A stretch of DNA of 28,700 nt, from NCBI GenBank assembly GCA_910579155.1, contig CAJTTS010000042.1, positions 1-28,700 on the forward strand, written 5' to 3'. Made by a program: the position numbers and the translations under genes. This document shows positions 7,462 through 15,527 of the stretch, piece by piece. The notes beneath the pieces are model-generated. The model was not told the origin of the DNA. It saw nothing but the letters and a program-made list of their open reading frames with translations, and did not search any database. The stretch comes from an uncultured Oscillospiraceae bacterium. GTDB lineage: Bacteria; Bacillota_A; Clostridia; Oscillospirales; Oscillospiraceae. The first letter of the stretch is position 1. Every line of letters begins with the position of its first letter.

Positions 7462-8874
7462 TTGAACATGAACATCATTGACAATTTGATTGCGGCGCGG
7501 AAGCGGGCTTTGGAGCAGCACAGCGCTTCCGTGGATTTCATTCAAGGGATATGCGGAGAATTTGAGAGATATACCCAGATATCTCCCCGCTATTATGAAA
7601 AATATGATGTGAAACGGGGCCTGCGTAATCACGACGGTACCGGCGTCATGGCCGGGGTCACCCTCATCGGCAACGTGAAGGGCTATATCGTGGAGGACGG
7701 CGAGAAAGTCCCCGCCCCCGGCCGGCTGTACTATCGGGGCATCAACGTGGAGGAGCTTATCGACGGCTTCACCGCTGCGGGCCGGTTCGGTTTTGAGGAG
7801 ACCGCCTACCTGCTGATGTTCGGCGGCCTGCCCACCCAGGAGGAGCTGGAGCAGTTCCGGGACATTCTTGCTTTCTATCGGGATCTGCCTCCCAATTTTA
7901 CCGAGGATATGATCCTCACCGCCCCCGCCCAGAACATCATGAACAAGCTGGCCCGGTCGGTGCTGGCGCTGTACTCCTACGACCCTGACCCGGACAACAA
8001 CACCTTGCCCACTGAGATGCTACAGGCCATCCGGCTCATCGCCCGGTTCCCGACGATTGTGGCCCACGCCTTCGCTGCCAAGAAGCATTATTTTGACCGG
8101 GAGTCCCTGTACTTACACCGGTCCCAGCCGGAGCTGTCCGTGGCGGAGAATTTTCTGTACTCCGTCCGCCACGACAACCAGTTTACCAAGGAGGAGGCCC
8201 GCCTGCTGGACCTGTGCCTGGTGCTCCACATGGAGCACGGCGGCGGTAACAACTCCGCCTTCGCCTGCCGGGTGCTGTCCTCCTCCGGCACGGATATCTA
8301 CTCTGCCATCGCCGCGGCGGTGGGTTCGCTGAAGGGTCCCAAGCACGGCGGCGCCAACATGCGGGTCATGGCCCAGTTTGACGAGATCGGGGCCAACGTG
8401 AAGGACTGGAAGGACGACGAGGAGGTGTCCGCCTACCTGACCAAGATTCTTAAGAAGGAGGCGGGGGACGGCTCCGGCCTGATCTATGGTATGGGCCACG
8501 CCGTTTACACCATGTCCGATCCCCGTGCGGTGATTTTAAAGCGCTTCGCCAAGAATATGGCGGCGGAAAAGGGGATGCTGGAGGAGTTTGAGCTGTTTGA
8601 GACGGTGGAGCGGCTCACTCCCGACCTGTTCCATTCCGTCACCGGCCAGGAGAAGGCCATGTGCGCCAACGTGGACATGTACTCCGGCCTGGTGTACAAG
8701 ATGATGGGCATCCCCCCGGAGCTGTACACCCCGCTGTTCGCCATCGCCCGGATCGTGGGCTGGTGCGCCCACCGGGTGGAGGAGGTTTACAACCCCTATG
8801 GCCGGATTATCCGTCCGGCCTACAAGGCGGTGGGGCCCAAGCGCTCCTTTGTACCGCTGGAGGAGAGAGGATAA
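7462..8874 (+). CDS. Citrate synthase (Si-type)
   Basis: Condenses acetyl-CoA and oxaloacetate to citrate; in fermenting Clostridia it usually feeds glutamate synthesis. It is about 470 residues long. Near residues 250-300 are the catalytic histidines in LHMEHGGGNN and GPKHGGAN, and about 55 residues later the catalytic aspartate in MSDPRA. The start is uncertain: AAAGGAGG (7445-7452) is 9 nt from a TTG at 7462 but 15 nt from the ATG at 7468, so TTG is preferred; only two residues differ. It is monocistronic between a strong promoter and a strong terminator. Specificity for 2-methylcitrate cannot be excluded from sequence, though no methylcitrate-cycle genes are adjacent. Confidence 0.94.
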   Translation: MNMNIIDNLIAARKRALEQHSASVDFIQGICGEFERYTQISPRYYEKYDVKRGLRNHDGTGVMAGVTLIGNVKGYIVEDGEKVPAPGRLYYRGINVEELIDGFTAAGRFGFEETAYLLMFGGLPTQEELEQFRDILAFYRDLPPNFTEDMILTAPAQNIMNKLARSVLALYSYDPDPDNNTLPTEMLQAIRLIARFPTIVAHAFAAKKHYFDRESLYLHRSQPELSVAENFLYSVRHDNQFTKEEARLLDLCLVLHMEHGGGNNSAFACRVLSSSGTDIYSAIAAAVGSLKGPKHGGANMRVMAQFDEIGANVKDWKDDEEVSAYLTKILKKEAGDGSGLIYGMGHAVYTMSDPRAVILKRFAKNMAAEKGMLEEFELFETVERLTPDLFHSVTGQEKAMCANVDMYSGLVYKMMGIPPELYTPLFAIARIVGWCAHRVEEVYNPYGRIIRPAYKAVGPKRSFVPLEERG

Positions 8875-8893
8875 ACGGCAATCAGGCAAAACA

Positions 8894-8935
8894 AAACCCG
8901 CCTCGTCCGGTATATTCCGGATGGGGCGGGTTTTT
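8894..8935. terminator. Bidirectional terminator of citrate synthase and XRE gene
   Basis: Long stem AAAACCCGCC...TCCGG (8894-8910) with CCGGA...GGCGGGTTTT (8917-8934) around a TATATT loop, then T's. The last T's overlap the stop codon of the convergent XRE gene. Confidence 0.92.
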
Positions 8936-9137
8936 ATTCGTCTTCAATATATTCCGCGATCTCCTCTACGCGGCAGTGAAGGATTTTGCATAGCTGATTC
9001 AAGGTATAGGTGTTGACGTTTTCATTTTTCCGCAGACGGTCCAGTTGTCCCCCGCTGAACTTGTAATCCCTGAGCAAACGGTATTGAGATATCCCCCGCC
9101 TCTTCATCGTGTCCCAAAGCCTGTCATATACAATCAC
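8934..9137 (-). CDS. Small XRE-family transcriptional regulator
   Basis: A 67-residue protein that is essentially a single helix-turn-helix domain of the Cro/C1 type (MKRRGISQYRLLRDYKFSGG for the recognition helices, then NTYTLNQLCKILHCRVEEIAEYI). Such minimal regulators are common on the chromosomes and mobile elements of Clostridia. The start is a GTG at 9137 with GGGGG 7 nt upstream. The gene is divergent from the small broken gene at 9260, and the two promoters share overlapping -35 boxes, so it plausibly represses itself and that neighbour. No cofactor domain is visible. Confidence 0.9.
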   Translation of the reverse strand: MIVYDRLWDTMKRRGISQYRLLRDYKFSGGQLDRLRKNENVNTYTLNQLCKILHCRVEEIAEYIEDE

Positions 9138-9168
9138 AGCCGCACCCCCTTTCTGCGAAACTGTTTTT

Positions 9169-9197
9169 ATCGTATATTCTTACCAGTCTATTGAAAA
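9169..9197 (-). promoter_or_regulatory. Promoter of the small XRE gene
   Basis: On the minus strand TTTTCA (9192-9197), 17 bp, TACGAT (9169-9174). Its -35 box overlaps that of the plus-strand promoter at 9191-9219. Confidence 0.5.
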
Positions 9198-9219
9198 TAA
9201 CCCGCATTCGGGCTATATT
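9191..9219 (+). promoter_or_regulatory. Promoter of the small frameshifted gene
   Basis: TTGAAA (9191-9196), 17-bp spacer, TATATT (9214-9219). CCCG-CATT-CGGG (9201-9212) sits in the spacer, and CCAGTCT (9183-9189) faces AGACTGG (9230-9236), so the promoter is flanked by a 7-bp dyad that could be an operator. Confidence 0.65.
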
Positions 9220-9259
9220 CGAAGAAGCCAGACTGGAAGATAGGCGAGGAGGTTTCATC

Positions 9260-9531
9260 ATGGTTGCAGAAAAGATGCCAGACCCAAGGAGACGGAAACT
9301 GGCATATCAATTGCTGAATGGCTTCATGGAAGCAGAGGCGGAGCCAAAGCAGTTATCAAGAGAAGAGTGGAGCGGATATATCAGCACCGCATCAATCTGT
9401 GTACTCGTGGAAATCTGGATTTTGAGGATAAAGATTTGGAGGCAATTATTTCCGCATATGAGCAGTTAAACCGGTTGTTTGCTCGCTTGATGTACGATCA
9501 GGGATGGCACGACGCCGGGCAAGGATTATGA
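9260..9531 (+). pseudogene. Small gene of unknown function with an apparent -1 frameshift
   Basis: GAGGAGG lies 7 nt before an ATG at 9260 and a good promoter lies further upstream, so expression signals are intact. The initial frame gives MPDPRRRKLAYQLLNGFMEA and then becomes unlike protein, ending at 9469. The frame one base back gives convincing protein to the TGA at 9529-9531: about RRVERIYQHRINLCTRG, then FEDKDLEAIISAYEQLNR and a short tail. Both halves look like one ~90-residue helical protein broken near 9335-9365 by loss of one base. No classic slippery heptamer is visible there, so mutation or sequencing error is more likely than programmed shifting. I do not recognise the family. 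It is divergent from an XRE gene and ends at a terminator. Confidence 0.65.
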
Positions 9532-9533
9532 AC

Positions 9534-9571
9534 AAAATCAAGGCCTCCCTCAACGGGAGGCCTTGATTTTT
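9534..9571. terminator. Bidirectional terminator before cysS
   Basis: A perfect 16-bp stem (9534-9549 with 9555-9570) closes a TCAAC loop, with A's and T's on both flanks. It serves the small plus-strand gene and the cysE-cysS operon; the cysS stop codon begins in its T-run. Confidence 0.95.
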
Positions 9572-11021
9572 ACACCCTTTTCCAAACCGCCCCACCGGGC
9601 ACGTCGGTGACCTCGACCCCCTGGGCCTTCAACTCGTCCCGGATGCGGTCGGCCTCGGCGAAGTTTTTCGCCTTCTTGGCCTCCGCCCGCTGGAGCACCA
9701 GCGCGTCCACAGTGGGGTCGCCCTCGCCCTGGATGGTGAAGCCACCGGGAGCGCTGGCCGTCTTGGCCTGGGCGGCCTCCTTCTCCCGCAGGGCCGCCGC
9801 CTTTTCCAGCAGGGACAGCGACAGCACCCGGTCAAAGTCCGCCAGCGCCGCCCGCTTGGTGGCGTCGTTCACCGGGGCCTTAAGCACGTCGTACAGGCAG
9901 GTAATCCCCATGGAGGTGTTCAGGTCGTTGCCCACCTGGGTGAGGAATTTCTCCTTGAGCCGGGCCACGGCCTCCTGGTCCACCTCGCCGTCCCCGTTCT
10001 TGAGGGCGGCCACCCGCTTGATGAGCTTGCTATACGCCCCGGCGGCGTTGTCCAGGTTCTCCCAGGAAAACACCAGTCCCTTGCGGTAATGGCTTTGCAG
10101 GCAGAAGAAGCGGTAGGCCAGGGGGTCGTACCCCTTCTCCTCCATCAAGGAGACGGTGAGGAACTCCCCCTTGGACTTGGACATCTTCCCGGAATTGGTA
10201 TTCAGGTGGTGGACGTGGAACCACTGGGCGCACCAGGGATGGCCCAGGTAAGCCTCGGACTGGGCGATCTCATTGGTGTGGTGGGGGAAGGCGTTGTCCA
10301 CCCCGCCGCAGTGGAGGTCCAGGTACTCCCCGTTGAACTTCATGGAGATGCAGGAGCACTCGATGTGCCAGCCGGGGTAGCCCACGCCCCAGGGGGAGTC
10401 CCATTTCAGGGCCTGGTCCTCGAACTTGGACTTGGTGAACCAGAGAACGAAATCGTTTTTGTTGCGTTTATTGGCGTCCTCTTCCACGCCCTCGCGGACG
10501 CCCACGGCCAAATCCTCCTCGTCGTGGTCGTTGAACACATAGTAGTGGTCCAGGGTGGAGGTGTCGAAATACACGTTGCCCCCGGCCACATAAGCGGAGC
10601 CCTTCTCAATGAGGGCGGACACCACCTTGATGAATTCGCCGATGAGCCCGGTGGCGGGCTGGACCACGTCGGGGGTCTTGATGTTCAGCTTGGCGCAGTC
10701 GTCGAAAAAGGCGTCGGTGTAGAATTTGGCGATGTCCATGACCGACTTGTTCTCCCGCTTGGCCCCCTTGAGCATTTTGTCCTCGCCGGTGTCCGCGTCC
10801 GACGCCAGATGGCCCACATCGGTGATATTCATCACCCGGTTCACGTCGTAGCCCTCGTAGCGCAGGAACTTCTCCAGCACGTCCTCCATGATGTAGGAAC
10901 GCAGGTTGCCGATGTGGGCGAAGTGGTAGACGGTGGGGCCGCAGGTGTACATCTCCACCCGGCCGGGGGTGTGGGTGCGGAATTCCTCCTTTTTATGGGT
11001 GGCGGAATTGTAAAGATACAT
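9570..11021 (-). CDS. cysS: Cysteinyl-tRNA synthetase
   Basis: Charges tRNA-Cys with cysteine; a class I synthetase of 483 residues, normal length. Visible are the HIGH-type motif HIGN (36-39), KMSKS (279-283), and zinc ligands Cys27, Cys222 (WHIEC) with HHTNE (247-251). The C-terminal DALR-like and helical region ends in the common GVEVTDVPGGAVWKRV-like tail. The ATG at 11021 has GGAGG 8 nt upstream. It is the second gene of an operon, 16 nt after cysE, and is controlled with it by the T-box leader, so synthesis and use of cysteine respond to uncharged tRNA-Cys. Confidence 0.97.
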   Translation of the reverse strand: MYLYNSATHKKEEFRTHTPGRVEMYTCGPTVYHFAHIGNLRSYIMEDVLEKFLRYEGYDVNRVMNITDVGHLASDADTGEDKMLKGAKRENKSVMDIAKFYTDAFFDDCAKLNIKTPDVVQPATGLIGEFIKVVSALIEKGSAYVAGGNVYFDTSTLDHYYVFNDHDEEDLAVGVREGVEEDANKRNKNDFVLWFTKSKFEDQALKWDSPWGVGYPGWHIECSCISMKFNGEYLDLHCGGVDNAFPHHTNEIAQSEAYLGHPWCAQWFHVHHLNTNSGKMSKSKGEFLTVSLMEEKGYDPLAYRFFCLQSHYRKGLVFSWENLDNAAGAYSKLIKRVAALKNGDGEVDQEAVARLKEKFLTQVGNDLNTSMGITCLYDVLKAPVNDATKRAALADFDRVLSLSLLEKAAALREKEAAQAKTASAPGGFTIQGEGDPTVDALVLQRAEAKKAKNFAEADRIRDELKAQGVEVTDVPGGAVWKRV

Positions 11022-11037
11022 GATTTTTTCCTCCGTT

Positions 11038-11724
11038 TCAGGTTTTATCTTCCTGGGTACATGAGGTACAGGCATTCCGCCGTCCCTCGATATGGCACTG
11101 GTCCATCAGCTTTTCCAAAGCCTCCAGACGGTGGTCCAGGGCGGCGATGCGCTCCTGGGTGGGGCTTTTCACGCTGGTCTGGTCCACCTCGTCGGCGTAG
11201 TGGGTGGACCGCCCCGCGATCTTTACGATCTGCGCCGGGATGCCCACGGCGGTGGCGTCGGGCGGCACCTCGCTGAGCACCACCGCGTTGGCGGCGATGC
11301 GGGAATTGTCCCCCACCTTGAAGGGTCCCAGCACCTTGGCCCCCGTGGAGATCAGCACATTGTTGCCGATGGTGGGGTGGCGCTTGCCATGGTCCTTGCC
11401 GGTGCCGCCCAGGGTGACGCCGTGGTAGATCAGGCAGTCGTCCCCCACCTCGGCGGTCTCGCCGATGACAATGCCCATGCCGTGGTCGATGACCAGGCGG
11501 CGGCCGATCTTCGCGCCGGGGTGTATCTCAATGCCTGTCCAGAACCGGCTCCACTGGGACACGAACCGGGCCAGGAATTTCAGATTGTGACAGTACAGGA
11601 AGTGAGCCAGTCTGTGGTAAAGGGTGGCGTGTACGCCCGGATACAGCAAGAAAATTTCCAGCCTGCTCCGGGCCGCCGGGTCCCGGGCCTGATAGGCCCG
11701 CAGCGTCTCGCCCAATCGGGTCAT
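11038..11724 (-). CDS. cysE: Serine O-acetyltransferase
   Basis: Acetylates L-serine with acetyl-CoA to give O-acetylserine, the first step of cysteine synthesis. The protein (228 residues) is a left-handed beta-helix acyltransferase: hexapeptide turns run from about residue 63, with active-site regions DHGMGIVIGETA and HGVTLGGTGK. The ATG at 11724 has GGAGGAG about 8 nt upstream; the frame is open further upstream only because it crosses the T-box leader. The C-terminus is extended by a predicted helix and a cysteine-containing tail (CHIEGRRNACTSC), which differs from the short tail of enteric CysE used for cysteine feedback and CysK binding. It is first gene of cysE-cysS. Confidence 0.95.
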   Translation of the reverse strand: MTRLGETLRAYQARDPAARSRLEIFLLYPGVHATLYHRLAHFLYCHNLKFLARFVSQWSRFWTGIEIHPGAKIGRRLVIDHGMGIVIGETAEVGDDCLIYHGVTLGGTGKDHGKRHPTIGNNVLISTGAKVLGPFKVGDNSRIAANAVVLSEVPPDATAVGIPAQIVKIAGRSTHYADEVDQTSVKSPTQERIAALDHRLEALEKLMDQCHIEGRRNACTSCTQEDKT

Positions 11725-11749
11725 AGAAAAAGCTCCTCCTTGTCCATAT

Positions 11750-11989
11750 AAAAACAAAAGCCCCTCACGCCTGATGGCATGAGAGGCGGCAAAACCGCGG
11801 TTCCACTCTCGTTTGTTACTCATGGCCGTAACGTGGCCGGACGGAGGGCGCCGAAAGTCCCCCACGCTCCCGCTCGCATTTCGTCCGGAGCTTTCCCGAG
11901 GGCCGCTTTCAGCCAAGGGCGGCCCCTCTCTGGCGGTTCCAAACCGGACTACTTCCCGCGTTCATCGCGATATTTGGTTTTCATACCGT
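11750..11989 (-). ncRNA. T-box leader (tRNA-Cys-sensing riboswitch) of cysE-cysS
   Basis: The minus-strand leader shows the conserved T-box element GAGTGGAACCGCGG (11795-11808). Its UGGA would pair with the tRNA 3' end; the A fits the U discriminator base known for bacterial tRNA-Cys. Upstream, GGGAAGTAGT near the 5' end resembles the Stem I start, and GAAATGCGAG contains a UGC codon (11876-11878) as probable specifier for cysteine. After the T-box comes a terminator stem (11760-11771 with 11776-11787, two G-U pairs) and TTTTGTTTTT (11750-11759). Uncharged tRNA-Cys would favour the antiterminator and allow cysE-cysS expression. The T-box itself is firm; Stem I details and boundaries are approximate. 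Confidence 0.92.
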
Positions 11990-11995
11990 TCCAGT

Positions 11996-12024
11996 ATATT
12001 ACCACAGGGGAGGAAAGGTGTCAA
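11996..12024 (-). promoter_or_regulatory. Promoter of the cysE-cysS T-box transcript
   Basis: On the minus strand a perfect TTGACA (12019-12024), 17-bp spacer, and TAATAT (11996-12001), placing the RNA start at the head of the T-box leader. Confidence 0.8.
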
Positions 12025-12094
12025 GCGGAACGGGCGGTTTTTGACAGGCGGAACGGGAGTGTTCCGACACTTTGTTCCGGGGTGGGAATGCCCC

Positions 12095-12123
12095 TTGCCT
12101 TATTGCACAAAGTCAGGTATAAT
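12095..12123 (+). promoter_or_regulatory. Promoter of the six-gene reductase / aconitase-X operon
   Basis: TTGCCT (12095-12100), 17-bp spacer and a perfect TATAAT (12118-12123), about 50 nt before the first start codon. Confidence 0.78.
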
Positions 12124-12175
12124 ATTATATTGCATTATTGTAACTATCATCATGAGCTTGAGAAGGGAGAATAAC

Positions 12176-14233
12176 ATGGATCAGAGATTAGCGCCCCTGT
12201 TCACCCCGTGGAAAATCGGAAACTGCGAGATCAAAAACCGCGTTGTGCTCACCTCTATGGGCGGCACGGACCTGTTCGGCTGGATGGAGAAAAACCACTT
12301 TGACCAGGCCGGGGCCAGGTTCATCCTGGAAGTGGCCAAAAACAACGTGGGGTTGGTGCTCCCCGGCTGCCAGCCGGTGTACAACCCCATGTTCGGCCAG
12401 TGGCTGCACAAGAACAAAAAGATGTACCAGGATCTGGCGGCCTGGATGCCTGAGTTCCACAAGACCGGGGCAAAGCTGTTCATCCAGCTCACGGCGGGGT
12501 TCGGCCGGTCCTTCACCATCAGTTCCATGATGGAGACGCTGTACACCAACCCCATCCTCCGCGCCGCCTCCAAGCCCTTCATGGACCTGGACAAGATCAC
12601 CGCCTCCGCCAGCCCCGCCCCCAACCGCTGGTCGGACAAGGTGCCCTCCCGGGAGCTGCGGGTGGAGGAGATTCAGGAGTATGTGGACGCCTTCGCTCAG
12701 ACCGCCAAGCTCCTTCAGGACGCCGGGGTGGACGGGGTGGAGATCCATGCCGTCCACGAGGGCTACCTGCTGGACCAGTTCACCCTGAAATACGTCAATA
12801 AACGCACCGACCAGTACGGCGGCTCCTTTGAGAACCGCTACCGCTTCCCGGTGGAGATCGTCCAGGCCATCAAGGCCGCCTGCGGTAAGGATTTCCCCGT
12901 CTCCCTGCGGTACAGCGTGGTGTCCAAGACCAAGGGTTTCCGCCAGGGGGCCCTCCCCGGCGAGGACTACGTGGAAGTGGGCCGCGATATGGAAGAGTCC
13001 GAGCAGGCCGCCAAATACCTCCAGGACGCGGGGTACGACATGCTCAACTGCGACAACGGCACCTACGACGCCTGGTACTGGGCCCATCCCCCCATCTACA
13101 TGCCGGAGAACTGCAATCTGGCCGACGTGGAGCACATCAAGCGTTTTGTGGACATCCCGGTGGTGTGCGCCGGGCGGCTGGATCCCCGGGCGGCGGCGGA
13201 CTCCATTGAGGCGGGACGGCTGGACGGCGCGGGCTTTGCCCGGCAGTTCCTGGCCGACCAGCGCTGGGTCACCAAGCTGATGGAGGGCCGGGAGAAGGAC
13301 ATCCGCCCCTGCATCCTGTGCCACAACGGGTGCTTCAACATGTGCCACTACGAGGGCGTGCCCAACGACCAGGACCTGGGGGACAGCCTGAATCTGGCCC
13401 GGTGCGCGGTCAACGCGGAGACCATGCAGTGGGATAAACACTACATCAAAAAGGCGTTTTCCCCCAAGCGGGTACACATCATCGGCGGCGGCCTGGGCGG
13501 CATGGAGGCGGCGCGGGTGCTCAAGCTCCGGGGCCACGAGCCCATCATCTATGAAAAGACGGACGGGCTGGGCGGGGCGTTCATCGCCGCCGGGGCGGAG
13601 TCCTACAAGGGCAGGCTCCGGGACCTGCTGGCCTGGTACAAGCGGCAGATGGTGCAGATGCACGTGGAGATCCACCTCAACGAGGAGATCACGGACGTGA
13701 CCCGGTTTGGCACCGACCAGGTTATCATCGCCACCGGCGCGTCGCCCATTACCCTGCGGGGCGTCTCCGACCACGAGCGGATGGTGGAGGCCGTCGAGTT
13801 CCTCAACGGGGAGAAGGCCGTGGGCCACCGGGTGGCCGTGGTGGGCGGCGGGCTCACCGGGTGCGAGATCGCCTACGAGCTGGCCCTCCAGGGCAAGGAG
13901 CCAGTCGTCATCGAGATGAAGAACGACCTGGTGGCCCAGAAGGGCGTGTGTCTGGCCAACAGCTCCTACCTCCGGGAGTGGTTCGCCCTCCACGGGGTGC
14001 CGGTCCACCTGGAGACCACCCTTACCGCTGTCCACGAGGACAAGGTGCTCTGCCGGGACAAGCAGGGCAAAACGGTGGAGATCCCCTGCGACAGCGTCAT
14101 CAGCTCAGTGGGTTACCTGCCCCATCCCTTGGAGGGGAAGGGCCGCAACATCCATCTTGTGGGAGACTGTAAGCAGGTGGGCAACGTGAAGACCGTCATC
14201 TGGGGCGCCTACGAGGCGGCCATGAAGATTTAA
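12176..14233 (+). CDS. Old-yellow-enzyme-type Fe-S flavoprotein oxidoreductase
   Basis: Protein of 685 residues with the architecture of 2,4-dienoyl-CoA reductase and 2-enoate reductase: an FMN-binding TIM barrel (about 1-360, with EIHAVHEGYLLDQF and TDQYGGSFENRYRF), a cysteine cluster, then an FAD/NAD(P)-binding part with two dinucleotide motifs, IIGGGLGGMEAA (about 432) and VVGGGLTGCEIA (about 555). Cysteines 379, 382, 386 and 410 fit an Fe-S cluster, but the gap before the last is longer than the usual 11-12 residues and includes an extra Cys390. The ATG at 12176 has AAGGGAG 7 nt upstream. First gene of an operon with aconitase X, so it probably reduces an unsaturated product or intermediate. 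The substrate is unknown. Confidence 0.9.
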   Translation: MDQRLAPLFTPWKIGNCEIKNRVVLTSMGGTDLFGWMEKNHFDQAGARFILEVAKNNVGLVLPGCQPVYNPMFGQWLHKNKKMYQDLAAWMPEFHKTGAKLFIQLTAGFGRSFTISSMMETLYTNPILRAASKPFMDLDKITASASPAPNRWSDKVPSRELRVEEIQEYVDAFAQTAKLLQDAGVDGVEIHAVHEGYLLDQFTLKYVNKRTDQYGGSFENRYRFPVEIVQAIKAACGKDFPVSLRYSVVSKTKGFRQGALPGEDYVEVGRDMEESEQAAKYLQDAGYDMLNCDNGTYDAWYWAHPPIYMPENCNLADVEHIKRFVDIPVVCAGRLDPRAAADSIEAGRLDGAGFARQFLADQRWVTKLMEGREKDIRPCILCHNGCFNMCHYEGVPNDQDLGDSLNLARCAVNAETMQWDKHYIKKAFSPKRVHIIGGGLGGMEAARVLKLRGHEPIIYEKTDGLGGAFIAAGAESYKGRLRDLLAWYKRQMVQMHVEIHLNEEITDVTRFGTDQVIIATGASPITLRGVSDHERMVEAVEFLNGEKAVGHRVAVVGGGLTGCEIAYELALQGKEPVVIEMKNDLVAQKGVCLANSSYLREWFALHGVPVHLETTLTAVHEDKVLCRDKQGKTVEIPCDSVISSVGYLPHPLEGKGRNIHLVGDCKQVGNVKTVIWGAYEAAMKI

Positions 14234-14242
14234 GGAGGGTAT

Positions 14243-15526
14243 ATGAGCGAGAAAATGAAGCTGACGGCGGACCAGCAGGCCATCCTGGGCGGCGAACAGG
14301 GGGAGACCCTGGCCAAGGTGATGGAGACCCTGGTGCGCTACGGTGAGCTGTTCGGGGCGGACTCCATGGCGCCCGTCACCAGCCGGTACAACCACCTGGT
14401 CACCTCCTTCGGGCTGAAGGCCCTGGGGCCGGTGTACGACCTGATGGACAAACTGATTGCCGAGGGGGCGGCGTCCATGCAGCAGTTCTCCGCCGATCCC
14501 AGGCCGGTGGACAAAAACGTGCCCAGCTCCTTTTTACAGAACTTCGTATTTCAGAACTTCATGTACACCAAGCAGGACTTTTATGAGGAACAGCTTGGCA
14601 AACTGGGGCTGATGGACAAGGATGCCTTCACCTGCGCCTGCTATCTGGATCAGGTGGGCAACACTCCCAAGGAAGGGGAGGTCCTGTCCTGGTCGGAGTC
14701 CTCCGCCGTGGTGTACGCCAACTCCGTGCTGGGGGCGCGGTGTAATCGCAACTCGGGCATCATCGACCTGATGGGTTCGGTGGTGGGGTACGTGCCCAAC
14801 TTCGGCCTGCTCACCGATGAGGGGCGGAAGGCCACCTGGATCGTGGAGATCAAGACCAGCAAGAAGCCGGAGGCCCAGCTCCTGGGCTCCGCCATCGGCA
14901 TGAAGGTGATGGAGGACGTGCCCTATATCGTGGGGCTGGACCGGTGGTTGGGAACCCTGGACGACGGGGCCAAGACCTACCTCAAGGACTTCGGCGCGGC
15001 CACCGCCTCCAACGGCGCGGTGGGGCTCTACCACGTGGAGGGCATCACTCCCGAGGCGGTCCGGCTGGGCCGGAAACTGGTGGCGGAGGACGCCCAGGTG
15101 TATGTGGTGGACGACGCGGAGCTCCAGCGGGTGTACGACAGCTACCCGGTGGTGTGGAAGAACAAGAACGCCAAGCCCAAGCTGTGCTTCATGGGCTGCC
15201 CCCACATGAGTCTGGAGCAGCTCACCACCTGGACCGAGCGGGTGGAGCAAGGCCTGAAGGAGTCGGGGAAAAAGAAGGTGGCCATCCCCACCGTGTTTAC
15301 CGCCGCCCCGGCGGTCATCAAGGAGTTCGAGGCCACCCCCTATGGGGAACGGCTGAAACAGACCGGGGTGATCCTCAGCTACATCTGCCCGTTGATGTAT
15401 ATGAACAACCCCCTCAGCGGCAAAATGCCCGTCATCACCTCCAGCAACAAGCTGCGCACCTACACCACGGCGCGTTACTACACCGACGACGAGATTTTGG
15501 TCCAGATCACGAAAGGGGGCAATTGA
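14243..15526 (+). CDS. Aconitase X catalytic (large) subunit, DUF521-type dehydratase
   Basis: A 427-residue Fe-S hydro-lyase subunit of the aconitase superfamily. Family landmarks are visible: SSAVVYANSVLGARCNR (Cys167), CFMGCPHMSLEQL (Cys315, Cys319) and ICPLM (Cys382), probable cluster or active-site positions. Known members dehydrate cis-3-hydroxy-L-proline in bacteria or mevalonate 5-phosphate in archaea. From memory the usual motif reads GARTNR; Cys in place of Thr may mark a subgroup. AAGGAGG precedes the ATG, 9 nt after the reductase stop, and the small-subunit gene starts one base after this stop. The class is firm; the substrate cannot be assigned. Confidence 0.9.
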   Translation: MSEKMKLTADQQAILGGEQGETLAKVMETLVRYGELFGADSMAPVTSRYNHLVTSFGLKALGPVYDLMDKLIAEGAASMQQFSADPRPVDKNVPSSFLQNFVFQNFMYTKQDFYEEQLGKLGLMDKDAFTCACYLDQVGNTPKEGEVLSWSESSAVVYANSVLGARCNRNSGIIDLMGSVVGYVPNFGLLTDEGRKATWIVEIKTSKKPEAQLLGSAIGMKVMEDVPYIVGLDRWLGTLDDGAKTYLKDFGAATASNGAVGLYHVEGITPEAVRLGRKLVAEDAQVYVVDDAELQRVYDSYPVVWKNKNAKPKLCFMGCPHMSLEQLTTWTERVEQGLKESGKKKVAIPTVFTAAPAVIKEFEATPYGERLKQTGVILSYICPLMYMNNPLSGKMPVITSSNKLRTYTTARYYTDDEILVQITKGGN

Positions 15527-15527
15527 G

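Noticed and set aside
12176..14233. Bilirubin reductase (BilR) as identity of the flavoprotein
   Set aside because: OYE-type Fe-S reductases have many substrates and the neighbours here are aconitase X and peptidase genes, not bilirubin-reduction partners; nothing in the sequence points specifically to BilR.
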